Shown here: positions 43,846 to 56,047 of the stretch, in pieces
Layout: the number at the start of each line of letters is the position of its first letter
How positions within the stretch are numbered: the stretch's first letter is position 1
Origin: Gigaspora rosea
Lineage: Eukaryota > Glomeromycota > Glomeromycetes > Diversisporales > Gigasporaceae
Reading direction: 5' to 3'
Assembly (NCBI GenBank): GCA_003550325.1
Contig: QKWP01000139.1
Location: 270,298-334,297 of the forward strand
DNA: 64,000 nt
Made by a program: the position numbers and the translations under genes
The notes under the pieces: model-generated
Databases searched by the model: none
Seen by the model: only the letters and a program-made list of their open reading frames with translations
Told to the model about the DNA's origin: nothing

Positions 43846-44862
43846 ATGTCAAATTACAATAATATAATTGAAAAAATCGATAGTTCATCAGATATTACTC
43901 AAATAACCAACAATATTACCCAATTGAATTTAGAAGATAATAATTTGCAGGATCTTTCATTTCTAAATGAAATTGTTAAAGAAATGTGTGATCTTTATAA
44001 TGAAGAAAGATTAAAAGGCAGAAATTCTCGTTCAACTCTTGAGACGTTAGAACAATTTTTATTAAAGAAGAAGCAAAATCCAGTTAATATTATCGATTTT
44101 TGCTTAAATGATCAAACCAATCCTACGATTCAACTCGTTCTTGCAAGTTGCTATCGTTATGGTAAATGGGTTGAAAAAGATGAACACAATGCATATATTT
44201 ATTATCAAAAATCTGCAGAGATGAATGATTCTTGTGGAATATTTTTTGTCGGTGTCTGTTATTATGAAGGAATTGGAGTTGAAAAGGACGAACATAAGGC
44301 ACTCATTTATTATCAAAAATCTGCAGAGATGGGTAATTCTAATGGTGTATTTGGAGTTGGATATTGTTATCAAAATGGAATTGGAGTTGAAAAGGATGAA
44401 CATAAGGCATTCATTTATTATCAAAAATCCGCAGAGATGGGTAATTCTAATGGTGTATTTGGAGTTGGCAATTGTTATCATCATGGAATTGTAGTTGAAA
44501 AGGATGAACATAAGGCATTCATTTATTATCAAAAATCCGCAGAGATGGGTAATTCTAATGGTGTATTTGGAGTTGGCAATTGTTATTATGAAGGAATTGG
44601 AGTTGAAAAGGATGAACATAAGGCATTCATTTATTTTCAAAAATCTGCAGAGATGGGTGACGCTCGTGGAACATATAATGTTGGACATTGTTATTTTTAT
44701 GGAATTGGAGTTGAAAAGTATGAACATAAGGCATTCATTTATTTTCAAAAATCTGCAGAGATGGGTGACACTAGTGGAATGTCAAGAGTTGCGGAATGTT
44801 ATCGAAATGGAATTGGAATAACAAGGGATTTGCATAAAGCAAAATACTGGTATCAAAGGTAA
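43846..44862 (+). CDS. Sel1-repeat protein, 338 aa (copy D)
   Basis: Complete ORF from ATG (MSNYNNIIEKIDSSSDITQI) to TAA. Residues 1-90 form a non-repeat, probably helical N-terminus. From ~90 there are seven Sel1 repeats of 36 aa with the pattern GxGVEKDEHKAFIYYQKSAEMG. Repeats 3-5 share NSNGVFGVGNCY-type starts, showing recent copying between them. The last repeat ends ITRDLHKAKYWYQR. No signal peptide or membrane segment, so cytosolic scaffold or adaptor is the likely role, as for Sel1-like proteins generally. Kinase D lies ~310 bp downstream on the same strand. Same length as copy E. Confidence 0.9.
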   Translation: MSNYNNIIEKIDSSSDITQITNNITQLNLEDNNLQDLSFLNEIVKEMCDLYNEERLKGRNSRSTLETLEQFLLKKKQNPVNIIDFCLNDQTNPTIQLVLASCYRYGKWVEKDEHNAYIYYQKSAEMNDSCGIFFVGVCYYEGIGVEKDEHKALIYYQKSAEMGNSNGVFGVGYCYQNGIGVEKDEHKAFIYYQKSAEMGNSNGVFGVGNCYHHGIVVEKDEHKAFIYYQKSAEMGNSNGVFGVGNCYYEGIGVEKDEHKAFIYFQKSAEMGDARGTYNVGHCYFYGIGVEKYEHKAFIYFQKSAEMGDTSGMSRVAECYRNGIGITRDLHKAKYWYQR

Positions 44863-45163
44863 ATTTTAATTTAAATTTAAGTTTGACGCACCACAATCAA
44901 ATTATATGATATGATCAGGTGTAATTGAATCCGAAAAATAAAATTAAAAATTTAAAAGATGAAATTATTAGTAATTACACCTGATCTGATCTTGAAATTC
45001 AATTGATAGATCTGTGGTCGTATTACGTTTATATATACATATTTAATAAATTCAAATATTTAAATCACCGATTAGGGAAAAAGATTTAACATCAGGTATT
45101 ATCATTATAATACTTTATAATTTTTAAAATCTATAATTAATTAATTTTATAAATAAATATCAG
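44863..45163 (+). other. Sel1-kinase spacer (unit D)
   Basis: Begins inside a donor-like CAAAG/GTAAAT at the Sel1 stop and ends with acceptor-like ATATCAG. Contains the inverted repeat GATCAGGTGTAATT (44914) and AATTACACCTGATC (44976). Conserved in all units, including the split B/C unit. Confidence 0.6.
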
Positions 45164-46340
45164 CAGCGAACAAATGTGACTGGCTGCATAATCTTGAAAT
45201 TGATGATAATTTGAAAAAGATTTTGACAGAAAATCAATATCAGTTATCGTGGATTCCTTATGATGATTTTAAAAGTATTGTAAAGATAGGTAAAGGTGGA
45301 TTTGCAACTGTATACATAGCTATGTGGTTTGATGAAAGTCAAAATTTAAGTAGAGCTGTTGCGCTTAAATTATTGCATGAATCAAATAATTATCACGAAG
45401 AATTTATAAATGAGGTAATCTTTATTAAATATTTTTACTAATTAGTGTATGTTATTCGTTATTTATCATTTATATTAATAATCTGAATATTTTTATTAAT
45501 TAGTTAAAAGCCTACTGTGATATCGGACTTAAAAATCCAACATTTTTAAAATGTTTTGGTATATCAAAAGATAAAGATTCTGGTGATTATATACTTGTCA
45601 TGGAATATGCTCGAGAAGGCAGTTTGCGACAAAATTTACATGCTATATCGCAAATGGGTTGGAAAGATAAATTGAATCTGCTACAATGTATTGCATCAGA
45701 TCTTCAGATAATTCATTCTCATGATCTTATTCATCGGGATTTACATAGTGGAAATATACTACTAAATAGTTTTAAAAGTGCTTACATTGCCGATTTAGGA
45801 CTTTCAATATCCGCTAATATAATGTCAAAATCAAAATATGATGGAATTTATGGAATTTTACCATACATTGCACCAGAAGTTTTGAACAATCAACCGTACA
45901 CTAAAGCATCCGATATTTATTCATTTGGTATAATTATGTGGGAAATTTTATATGGAAAAGCTGTATCGTATAATCAAAAACTTGATATGTCACAACTTTG
46001 TTTTTTAATATGTTAACATGATTTAAGACCTGCTGTTAATAATGAAGCACCACAATGTTACGTAAACCTTATGAAAAAATGTTGGGATAAAAATTCCGAT
46101 AAACGTTCATCAGCAAAAGATCTTTGCGAAATTTTTGATAAATGGCAAAATGATGAAAGCGTTTTATTTGAATTAAATGAATCCAAATCAATACTTGAGA
46201 ATATTGAAGATTCGTACTATGAGAATATGTTTAACGGTGGAAGCAAGTTTATCAACACGCGTGAAATTACTGAAAAATTCTCTGAAAAGGCTTTACTCAG
46301 TAAGGAGATTGAACTCATTGATTTTCCTGATGACTCTTGA
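45164..46340 (+). pseudogene. TKL-type protein kinase, copy D, premature stop
   Basis: Exon 1 to 45414 is intact: NKCDWLHNLEIDDN, glycine loop GKGGFATVY, AVALKLLHES with the ATP lysine. 89-bp intron at 45415-45503. Exon 2 has HRDLHSGNILL, ADLGLS, IAPEVL, DIYSFGIIMWEI. At 46014-46016 a TAA replaces the Tyr codon of the MCYxDLRP motif present in A and E. The remaining ~108 codons, open again from 46071, cannot be made. The protein would lose the end of the C-lobe, so this is a recent pseudogene. The upstream start is unresolved. Confidence 0.85.
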
Positions 46341-48010
46341 TTTTTTTAAAAGATTTTAGTATGTAGATATTTTTTTTAAAAAAAAAGATTTTCGTATGTA
46401 GATTTTTTATTTTAAGTATTATTGGGTATTTTTTTTATTTATTCGATTCGTAATTATAAATTCATTTCAAATTTTATTATAAAAATACTATATAGGTAGC
46501 TTATAATTTAATCACAAATTAGCCTGATTTTGATTTTTTTATAAAGCCTGCCACCATCTATAAGATTAACCTTGAAATGATCGTGTGTTTATTGTTATTT
46601 ATAAAACAAGGTTCATGGATATATTGAGGGTGTTTGATTGACATTTTTTAGATATATATGGTTCTGATAAGTAATGTCAACATAAGCTTTTATCGTTGCT
46701 ATGTTTTGGATTTTTTCAAATGTTAACATTGAATTTGATCTGGTGGTTGTAAGATACCTTCGCTCAAAGTTGAAAAAAAATCTTTAATTTCGTAGGAGAT
46801 ATGAATATCAAATTTTGGGTACAGCCATCAATTCCCTAAAAATTTTATATAAATATAATTAGCTAATCACATTAAGAACGACACTTGAGAGCACTCCAGG
46901 ACTCAAAGATTTTATGTTATTGATGATTGTAAAATCGGTGGTGAAATTATTTTACGTATACGTATACTATTTTTAAAATTTTTTTAGGTCCTCTTTTGTC
47001 AACTTTTTTATTAAGTTAGGATTTAACGTTAGCGTTATTGATAAAAGAGTTTAGGTGAATTTGATAGGGCTTAAATTTTCACAATCGTTTGCAACATTTT
47101 ATAATATTGGGAAATTTAAAAATTATTAGCTATGTTATCAAAATTTTTCAATTATTAATTAATTAACAATTCTATTTTTAAATTTCCATTGATTGAAAAA
47201 TAATTTGGGTAATTGATACCAGTGTGTTTAATACTGGGTATTATATCTTAAAAAACCTACTAGGTAATTAAAAATTGAGGATACTAAGTAAAATGTTCAG
47301 AGCTAACCTAAAATTTGGATAACCATTATAATAAGGCGTTCTCAAGTGACTCAATAAATATATCGAATCAGTATAAAATTCAGAACAAAATAAGTTACTA
47401 GTTTTTACATAAATGTATATATAATAAAATTTTGTGCACCATTTTTTAAACTTATTATAAAATACTTGCACGTTAAAAAAACTATTTTACATGTGCAAGT
47501 CAATTTTAAATATTAGTCAAAATATGTGGATGTTACTTGAAATTTAATTAGAGAAAGTATTTTTAACATGTTTATTGCATCCAAGAAATAAATTTAAATA
47601 GTAAAAATGATCGTTCCAAACCTCTATTTTTTTTGCGCTGGTTATCAATTTTATAATTATTAGGGTAAATATAGTATTGTTCGAGCTGTTTCATACTTTT
47701 GCAATTGATATGCGTTATCGCACTAACGCACAGTATTACTATGTTGATTTTTTTTTTTTTTACATTAAATTTTTCAACATATAAAGCTCATCAATATTAT
47801 CACCGTTGACAAATTGTAGAAATACTGTATGTAGTAAATACGTAAATAAACAATAGAAGCAAGAAGTTATAGGATAGGCGGATATTTGAAAAATTTTAAG
47901 ATGCATTATAAATAACTTATACAGTATTTAAATTTTATATATTTAATGTTATCACGGCATTTTAAATCGATCGAATTTCAATATAGCAGATAGATAACAG
48001 GTGCAAGATA
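46341..48010 (+). repeat. Conserved 3' flank of the kinase unit (copy D)
   Basis: Direct match to 1617-3277, in the same landmark order. It carries a ~45-bp segment near 47900 (AACTTATACAGTATTTAAAT) that unit A lacks. Confidence 0.8.
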
Positions 48011-48889
48011 TATACTGAAGATAGTTTTTTTTTTGTCATATTTGAAGTGTACATATAATTCATAGCGTTATAGTTGGTCACAAACGTTGTGAATATTCTT
48101 TTGTTTTTTTTTAGAGTATGTCAAATAAAAAGGGTCAAACGGTCAGAAACAATGTTTTTTGCGTAATATATATTTTAAAACATCGCCGTCAAGCATAAAA
48201 TCATCAAACGTTAACATCAGGATTAATCCAAGCTTTTGAGAATACTTAAAAATCGTGACGATAGTTTTTTTCTAAATATCATGTAAAAGATTTGATTTTT
48301 GACAAATTTCTAAACGAATTTAAGATAAGTTTTAATTCGGTAACTTAGAATAAAAAATTTTTTTTACAATTTTGTAAAAAATGTATATTATGTACGAGTT
48401 TACAAAGCACTACATAAATATCGACCAAATCTGAAAATTTGGACAATTAGAATATGTTATTAAATGTCTAAACCTTTTTGTTTCTACAAGTTAGAAAATT
48501 TACTATATGATGATTGAATCACACTATCGTTATAATATTTCACAATCTATATTCAATGATTCTTGTAACATTAAATCAAGTTGCTTATACACTTCTTGTT
48601 TTGATGGCCAATGTTGTCATAATATAGACAACTATGAGCATTTATGGATGATGTTCACATTGTCCACGTGTTTTTATTTGACGCAAGACATTTAGTCCAA
48701 ATCAATTGCATAATTTCACTTCCCAAATATTTCAAATACAGTATAATGAATTAAAAACAAGGCAAAACTCCAAAATATTTCAGCAATGAAGATATAGGCA
48801 TGACCGCTATTTGGATAGTCTAAGTCCGTATTTGTAAGTAATATAAATTAAAATTTTATTAGATTTTTTGCCTACGTATATTCTAAATA
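48011..48889. other. Intergenic AT-rich sequence
   Basis: No recognised gene. The small frame 48507-48695 (62 codons, Cys-rich) has no resemblance I can name. No counterpart after unit A. Confidence 0.4.
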
Positions 48890-49255
48890 GCAGAATGTGC
48901 TCGAAAAATACTCCATGCTTGGAAATTCACCAGCTTTAATTATCTCACTAAAATCTAACTCTTCAATTAGTTCTGGGAATTCATATAAAGTTTGTTAAGA
49001 AGCATTATTGACATTTTTAACTGCGAAATTATTTGGTAATGAGAGATCCAAGTTCTCAGTTCTTCTTTCATATTACGATATATATTAATATGATAATAAG
49101 GAAATATTTAACGAGATTTAGATATTATGGTGTCGTGTAGATACCGGAAGTTAACAATTTCAATATATTATGAAAAAAAAGCCAATAATCTGAAACAAAC
49201 TTCTTAATTAGAGCGTTGCCAATGTTGTTTTCTAAAGTAGTCTACATAAAGGATT
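48890..49255 (-). pseudogene. Unrecognised coding relic, inverted match to 61860-62215
   Basis: On -, frame pieces read NNIGNALIKKFVSDYW, LRTWISHYQIISQLKMSIM and ELIEELDFSEIIKAGEFPSM. The same pieces, more eroded, occur on + at 61860-62215. The LDFSEIIKAG block is the best conserved. I do not recognise the family. The peptide-level similarity despite indels suggests a once-coding host gene, now dead in both places. Confidence 0.5.
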
Positions 49256-50013
49256 TATTAGTTCAGATAATCATTAGTAAGCTCAACAATAATATTATTG
49301 CTGTTGACTAATTGTATAATAATACGTGGAAATCGTAAATATGTAAAAAAGCAATAGTGGTAATCGAGTAGCAGAACAATTGAAGATATTTAATAAAACA
49401 CATAAAATCGATAATAGCTGCTTAAACATTGATTGGAATCTTTGTTTTGATCCTTCGTAGCAATTGAGCATCACGATAATCATTATCAAATCAGTAATAG
49501 CATTACTTGAGCAGATTTCAATAGTATCTTTAAAATGTTATATCAAAGCTAAAAGTATGTCTTAATTATCGTGCACTATTTCGATCTCCAGGAATTCACA
49601 TTTAGGTTGATGCATGAGTGCGTCTTAAGTTTTAAAAACAAAGTTACATAATAAAATTTATATTTATTAAAATTTACCAATTAAAGTTAGAAATGAACAT
49701 TCGCGGAGCATCGATCATAAAAAAAATAATGAAAAAATTTAAATTTAAATTCATAATATTCTGATTCTAAGGAAGGTTCAAACAGGGTTCCAGAACGAAT
49801 AAACTAGTTTTGAATGATTTTTAATAAAGAAAAAAATTTATCGACGCACGAAAAATCTACAAACGATGCTCGATTCTAATCTCAATTATTTGCATTATTA
49901 TTTACGAACATGCGTACAAGAATAGTCATATGACCTCACTTGTTATATCGCATTTTTGGTACAGTATTATTTAAATTTTTTTTCAATATAACTGTGATTT
50001 ACAGAAATTTACT
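49256..50013. other. Intergenic, with an old relic of the unit's 3' flank
   Basis: 49275-49400 resembles the far end of the kinase 3' flank (AAGCTCAACAATAATATTAT, then GTTGACTAATTGTATAATAA), but is far more diverged than units A, B, D and E. It may mark a fifth, older unit copy. The rest shows nothing. Confidence 0.45.
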
Positions 50014-50706
50014 CCCTATAAGAAAAGTGGTTCGGGGTATGGTACGGGAAATCAGTGTATGCACGGGATGGTACGGACCGTGTGGCACGTATAGGTTCGT
50101 TTTACGGAATGGCCCGATTAAAAATGACACGGATTCTACGGTAATGGGGGTGGCACGTTATATTACGTCACACGGAATGGCACGTATTCGGTGGCACACA
50201 TATGCACGTTGTACGTGATGGCACGTGTTAAAAATGACACGTGCTGGCTCGTTTCACAAGAACGTAGGATCATAAACGAATTTTTTTTAAAAAAAGTTGC
50301 AATATCTCAAAAACTCGCAAGTAAGCCTGCTCTGGTTCTTAAGGAAAAAGATTCCTTGCAAGATTTTACACATTTGCAGTTGCTTTAGCCTCCAGATATG
50401 TACATACTTCAACTATTATCCGGTCCTCTTCTAATAAAATGTCTATTGGAAAGTGGACCATAAATTTACCCGTTCCACTCACGTGCCATCGCACGTGTCA
50501 ATTGGCTTAGTAAACTGCTACAAAAGGCACGGACGATTTACGTGATTTCACGTTAAATTGGCACGTGTATACGGATCAACACGGTCCGCCGATTCCCGTG
50601 CCTACTCGAACCATGCACGTGCAAACCCGACCCATAGCACGTGCCACTCGACCACGTGCCTATACACTGTTTTTCCGTGCGATCCCGGACCACTTTTCTT
50701 ATAGGG
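50014..50706. mobile_element. MITE with ~50-bp terminal inverted repeats, CACGT-rich
   Basis: Ends CCCTATAAGAAAAGTGG and complement CCACTTTTCTTATAGGG. ACT flanks both sides (50011-50013, 50707-50709), a possible 3-bp duplication. The interior is full of GGCACGT/ACGTGCC repeats. The 92- and 65-codon frames inside (49940-50388) are products of these repeats and not genes. Confidence 0.75.
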
Positions 50707-50707
50707 A

Positions 50708-50827
50708 CTGTATAGCCACGAAATAACGCGCAGGGGTGAAATTACATTTTTAACCCAGATTAAGCTTAATTCAGGCCAAGAATCGAAATAACGCCCCGCC
50801 CCTGTGCATTATTTTGCGGCTATACGG
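50708..50827. mobile_element. 120-bp MITE adjoining the previous one
   Basis: Ends CTGTATAGCCACGAAATAAC and, inward from the right, CCGTATAGCCGCAAAATAAT, followed by GCACAGGGG-type sequence. It resembles the inverted repeat at 6722-7105. No clear target duplication. Confidence 0.65.
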
Positions 50828-51429
50828 TAAGTTTTTTTTTTAATTTCTTTATATGAAAATTTTATGTAAGTTTTATCACTTTTTATTATGCAAATGAATG
50901 GTTCGATTTAATTAACATTATTAATGGTCGTATAGTTTTTATCACTTGGTCATATATATATATATTTTATTCAATAAGTTAATTAAATAATTCAAAAAAT
51001 CTTAATGTAATTGTCTTCTTTATCGACTTATCAATATCCCGTTAATAATATAAATTTCAGCATTTCTTTAACATATTTATAAATAGAAAATGTGACTATG
51101 AAAGAGGTGACTATATTGGAGTGCGACTGTGTAAACAATCATTTCTAAGCACTTATACGAAAAATTTCTAAATTTTACATTTTTTCAGTGTTTCGAACCT
51201 TATGCTATAATCACGATTTTCTATTATAATTTGTAAAGAATTTTTGGCTCCCTAAATTTAAAATGATGCAAAGAATTCTATAAGATGTGGATATACGTCA
51301 TCAATTAATCAAAATTCCTAAGTTGCACTTGTAATATAATAATATGTATAAGAGTATGAAATAATTGTGACTCATAATCAGGATAAAAGTTCATTAATTT
51401 TAAATCATTAATCTTGTATAATTATTTTT
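50828..51429. other. Intergenic AT-rich sequence, nothing recognised
   Basis: Poly-T and ATATAT runs only. No ORF or repeat of note. Confidence 0.4.
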
Positions 51430-51907
51430 TTGCCAAAATTTTAATATTGTAGTAGCACTTTAATGCTGAAATCTGGCATTACGCTCAAAGATAGATGTTG
51501 GATTCGTGAGAAAAATTGTAATGAGTTAAAGATTTCTGGCTTATTCTGAAAAACGTAATCTAATGGCGTCATCAAAAAATGATTTAAATAATAAATTAAT
51601 TTGAGAACCATTAAATTATAATTTAGATTTAATAAATTCCACATTTGAACTGTCATTTCTAAACGAGATAGATCAAGACCTTTATAAATCTTGCATAAAC
51701 AAATGTTGTTTTCGAAATTCCGTGTTTATACGCATTCTTTTGTAGAGATTTTCGTCTTCGCCAGAACAAAAAATATTTAGAAATGAATAAAGGCCTTTTT
51801 TTCGAATATGGATCTTTCCTATGCACCAATATTAGCTCACAAAAACGCACGAGTATAAGGAATAAAATTCATTATTTATTTAAATTAAGAATATTTTTTG
51901 ATGCCAT
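51430..51907 (-). pseudogene. F-box gene fragment, version 2
   Basis: From the ATG at 51907 (MASKNILNLNK then stops). Out-of-frame pieces are KDPYSKKRPLFISKYFLFW and KPEIFNSLQFFSRIQHLSLS, matching WQDPFSFDRRKPLFISKYF and SPEIFYSLGENKQFFSQLQN in the intact protein. Only the N-terminal ~190 residues are represented. Same order and orientation as the 8605-8928 fragment, but longer. Confidence 0.7.
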
Positions 51908-54900
51908 AGATTATTTTTTTTTTGTATTAACGTTAAAAAGAAAAGCTTAAGTAACTGATTGTTACACGTATGCATTTTAATTTTAAATAACGCTAAGATG
52001 TTAAACCGTCCACGAAAAACTGATTCGGACTGGTATGGGGCTGGACTTTTAGGGACAGTTCAGAACCGGACCGAAACTAGTCCAGATAACGTGTTATTTT
52101 TGAAATGACCAGTTTACATATCGGTTTTATTAGGTTAGTTTTTCGTTTTGCATAACCCGTCGACTCAAAATTTTTTTTTAAAAAAAAATATTTTTTCCAA
52201 TTTTGCCAATAATTCCATTTTCGTTATTAAATTTGTTTCCATAATTTATCCGGTGTCTCTCGATGATGACCTTAATTTTACGGATTAAAAAAAAAAAAAA
52301 AAACTGACCTGCCGACAAAATTTTAGAACAGGTTTAACTTTATGTGGCCTTACAGTAGGTTAAAACTTATAAAAAAATTTTTTCTTGATTAAAATTTAGA
52401 GCCATTCTTGATTTTTTTTTTTTTTTTTTAAAAGTAGTTTTTTTTTTTTGAATTTTTACATTTACAGGAATGATGCGCTAGTGATTTATATACAGATATG
52501 TATAAAGTATATGTAAATATATAGATATGTTAGAGTGTAGCATATGGATGGGTTAGTTACGGTCAAGTGCGGTCAGTGATCGGTCAGTTATTTTCGGCTT
52601 TTGATCAAAGCTGTTTGGCCGCTTAAGAAAGTTTTCTGTCGGTTGATTGAAGAACCACTTATCAGTATTTGAATGTAAAAAGCATTTAAAAGTATAAAAT
52701 TCACTAAAACAATAATACTGATACTCAAAATTCTGTTTATATTTTTATCCTCTATGAATTTATTATTTATTATTATTGTCATTTTTTAACCCCTCGCATT
52801 AAATAGTTTTAGTCGGCTATCATGATATATATGTAAGTATAACGATATGCCTCTAAAGCACGCACTGGTGCAAGATGTAAATTTAGAGAGGTGTCCACAC
52901 CTAAATTAATAGTTCGAAGCTCAGTTTTTTTTAATTAGCGAAAATAGTTTAATCGGTCAAGTGAGTTAATTATCGTAACGAAAAAAAGATGTTCTCAACC
53001 ATCGTTTCTTATCATAGAGTTGTGCTAATTGGTTAAAATTTAATATCAGCATTTCGCGATATGAACCTTAGCAAAAATTATGCATAAGGATTACTTTAAT
53101 CAATCGTTGTTCTTGTTCATGATCTCGATATTTAGCAAACCACATTGAGAGATGCTTAAGAGCATCCTTAGTCATAGTTTTGAATGAGCTTTTGGGGGAA
53201 CTATAGCAAAAAAAAAAATTATATTTATATATGTATTGTTCTACAATTATTGTGTTCTGTAATATAATCCCAATTATTTATATTTATATAAATTAATCTT
53301 TATTAAACCATACTCCTTGTAACAATATTAAAAATAGACATATAAAAACTAACATAAAATTTTGTCGTTTCACACATATAGAAGGAATTTATAGAAATTA
53401 ACAATTAACAATAATACTTTCATACGTTACCAATGTAACATATTTTTTTACTTCTTTTCTAATATTCTTATCTAAATCGAAATATCTGTTTATACCCAAG
53501 TATTTGTTTCGTTTGCAAAATTCAATTAGCGCTTTAGTATTTTTCTCATTATCAAGGTGATCAATTAACACCTTTTTTAAAGGTGCTTTGCAATGTTTGA
53601 AAAAAATATCAATATAAGAATTAAACCAAGGATCTCCTACATCAAGATATTGCAGTGTTAACGGTAATATTTCTGCAAATTGCATAACTCGAATTTTTAA
53701 TTCATCTTCTGGTATGTCAAGAACGAACAATAATGTGAGAAATTGAAGATTTTGTAAATTGCCAATAAGCTCTAGGAGCTGTGTGGAAATTCTAATATTC
53801 GTAATGTTGAGATATGTAATATTTGGACAATGAGACTTAAGTGCATCAAGTAATAACGATTTTTCACAAATTATTTCATCTATTGTTTCAAATATTAATC
53901 GTTGTAATAATATGCCTGACTTTTTTATAATTTGTGCTATAGCCAATATAGTCGATGCATCAAACCTGGTATCAACTAACTCTAAAGTGCTGATTTTATA
54001 ATTTAATATTTTTAACAGTTTTGTTTCGCAATACCTGAACGAAGAATTTCCAATTTCTTACAATTTTCCAGTATATCGAACTCTGTACTGTAATCACAAT
54101 ATTCTACTATAACTTCTTGTAATGAATTTTTTTGACTTTCCAATGCTGAAACTATGCCGTAGAACTCTGTAGGAAATTCTTCACCACCAACTAAACTAAA
54201 TTTTCTAAGTTGATCTTGTGATTTAATAATGCATATAAGAGAATAAAATAGAGTATGAAGTAATTGAGGTTCATAATCCTTGTAGTATTTTTTGCCAAGA
54301 CCCTTAATAATGTAGCAACACTTTCAATGTTGAAACGAGAAATTATACCCAAAGATAAATTTTGAAGTTGTGAGAAAAATTGTTTATTTTCTCCTAATGA
54401 ATAAAAGATCTCTGGACTAAATTTAAGAAATTCCGAAAAATGTAAATCTAATGTATATAAAGTAGCACCACTTTCAATAAATAATTTAAATAATAAATTA
54501 ATTATATAATGCATTGATGAGTTGCAATATAATTTCGAATTAATAAGTTCAAGATCAATCCATTTTTTGACTTTATTTTCCAAACGAAATAAATCGAGAA
54601 CCTTTAAAAACTTTGCATAATTAAATAATGTTTCAGAATCTGTATTTACTCCACATTTTTTTAAAACGAATTTTTCATCTTCGCCGAGAGATGAAAAATA
54701 TTTAGAAATGAATAAAGGTTTTCTTCGGTCGAATGAAAATGGATCTTGCCAAAGAATAGGTATTGACATTTTGCACCAATGTCGACTCACAAGTGCGCAA
54801 GAATGTAAAGTGTGAAATTCATTATTCAAATTATTATTAAGAATATTTTCCATTATTTCTGGCATAGTGCCCATAAATATTTTTGACGCCATGAGTTACA

Positions 54901-56047
54901 ATGGGAACGAAATTTTTTAGGAAAGATGGTAAAATTCGTTACAATCTTGTATAAATAGTAGGACCGTGGGAAATTCATTGTACGTGAGCACATAATTAAT
55001 GTGTCAAAAATGGAATACAGGAATAACCGTGTTATATCGTGTCACAAATCGTGATTTGTGACATTAGAGGATTTAATTTTTCTTTCTGTTTTTTTTCGAT
55101 TATTATTAATTATACATAGATCGTCTCTTTTCAAATGTAGTATATATAGATTTCTTACCGTTTTTGCTCAATTCATTGAATGTTAAGCAAATCTGAGGTG
55201 GAACTTGTATATTCTTTTAGTTAGCGCATGATCGTCCTCTTATAATCAATTTGTATAGCACATTCAACGTGTTAGCACGTATTGTTTTTATAAGGGGTAA
55301 AAGTACAATGGGTTTAAAATCGTAACACAACCGTGCTGGATAACACATCAATGTGTCAGGTAGCGCGTTAATGTGTTGTATAACTGATAATAAATTTAAA
55401 TGTATATAATTTGACTCAATAACCCTAAACTAATAAAGGAAGTAATCTAGTGTAGTGCTGAAGAGACCTTTATTCGAATAAAATCGGAAACTTTTCTCCC
55501 TGTAACTATTAGAGTCAAATCAGTGTGTTACTACATACTCTCCTGAATAATAATCACAATTGATTATATTGAATATATGGAATATTGGGAAGTACTGTAT
55601 AAGCGATATGATTAAGGATGGTATATGATTAAATCCTAATTTTATAAATCTCCAATTTTAATTTAAATTCGATTTAAAGTTGATTTTAATTCTTTTATTA
55701 CTGACGTAATCATTATGATAGTTACGAATAGTTCAAGGTTTTATTTTATTTTATTTTTTTTAACCCTCTCTAGCGGGACGCCATATGGCGTGAGTTTAGG
55801 CGTTGTTTTGATTAACGATCAGTATTGATTTGATCATCATTAGTAATTTCTTCAGCTGCTGGCGAATTTTATCGATTTCGAAAATGTCGATGAAAATTAG
55901 AAAGAAATGTATACGCGTATATTGATGACATAAATACTGTATTTCTTTAATCATTTAAATATAAAATAATTCGTTAAATCACTTACATTAAAATCGTTTG
56001 AAATAAATGTATAAATTACGCAATAAAGATCAAATGCCTTATCATAA
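51598..56047 (-). repeat. Segmental duplicate, version 2 of the F-box block
   Basis: Direct-orientation match to 8605-16115 without the pogo-like element. At about 53210-53235 the sequence GCAAAAAAAAAAATTATATT passes straight into the part that lies right of the element in version 1. Non-coding parts 51908-53397 and 54893-56047 hold no recognisable gene. Confidence 0.85.
53398..54892 (-). pseudogene. F-box protein paralogue, frameshifted
   Basis: The ATG at 54892 starts the same MASKIFMGTMPEIMENILNN; the F-box is intact (SRHWCKMSIPILWQDPFS). About 34 bp is missing near 54278 compared with 14255-14300, removing SIRSLKLDGFNSDFEP-like sequence and shifting the frame, so the ORF ends at 54191. 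A further base is lost near 54036. The last 182 codons (53946-53398) are open and nearly identical to the intact protein. An internal KTLK deletion keeps frame. Probably non-functional. Confidence 0.88.

Noticed and set aside
42820-44748. Long ORFs antisense to, or frame-shifted within, the Sel1 genes (also 60671-61388)
   Set aside because: They arise because the repeated 108-bp Sel1 unit lacks stops in several frames; no family resemblance, and they follow the repeat period.
44855-45170. Single fused Sel1-kinase gene joined by a ~300-bp intron
   Set aside because: Donor and acceptor phases do not match in any copy; kept as an open question in findings.
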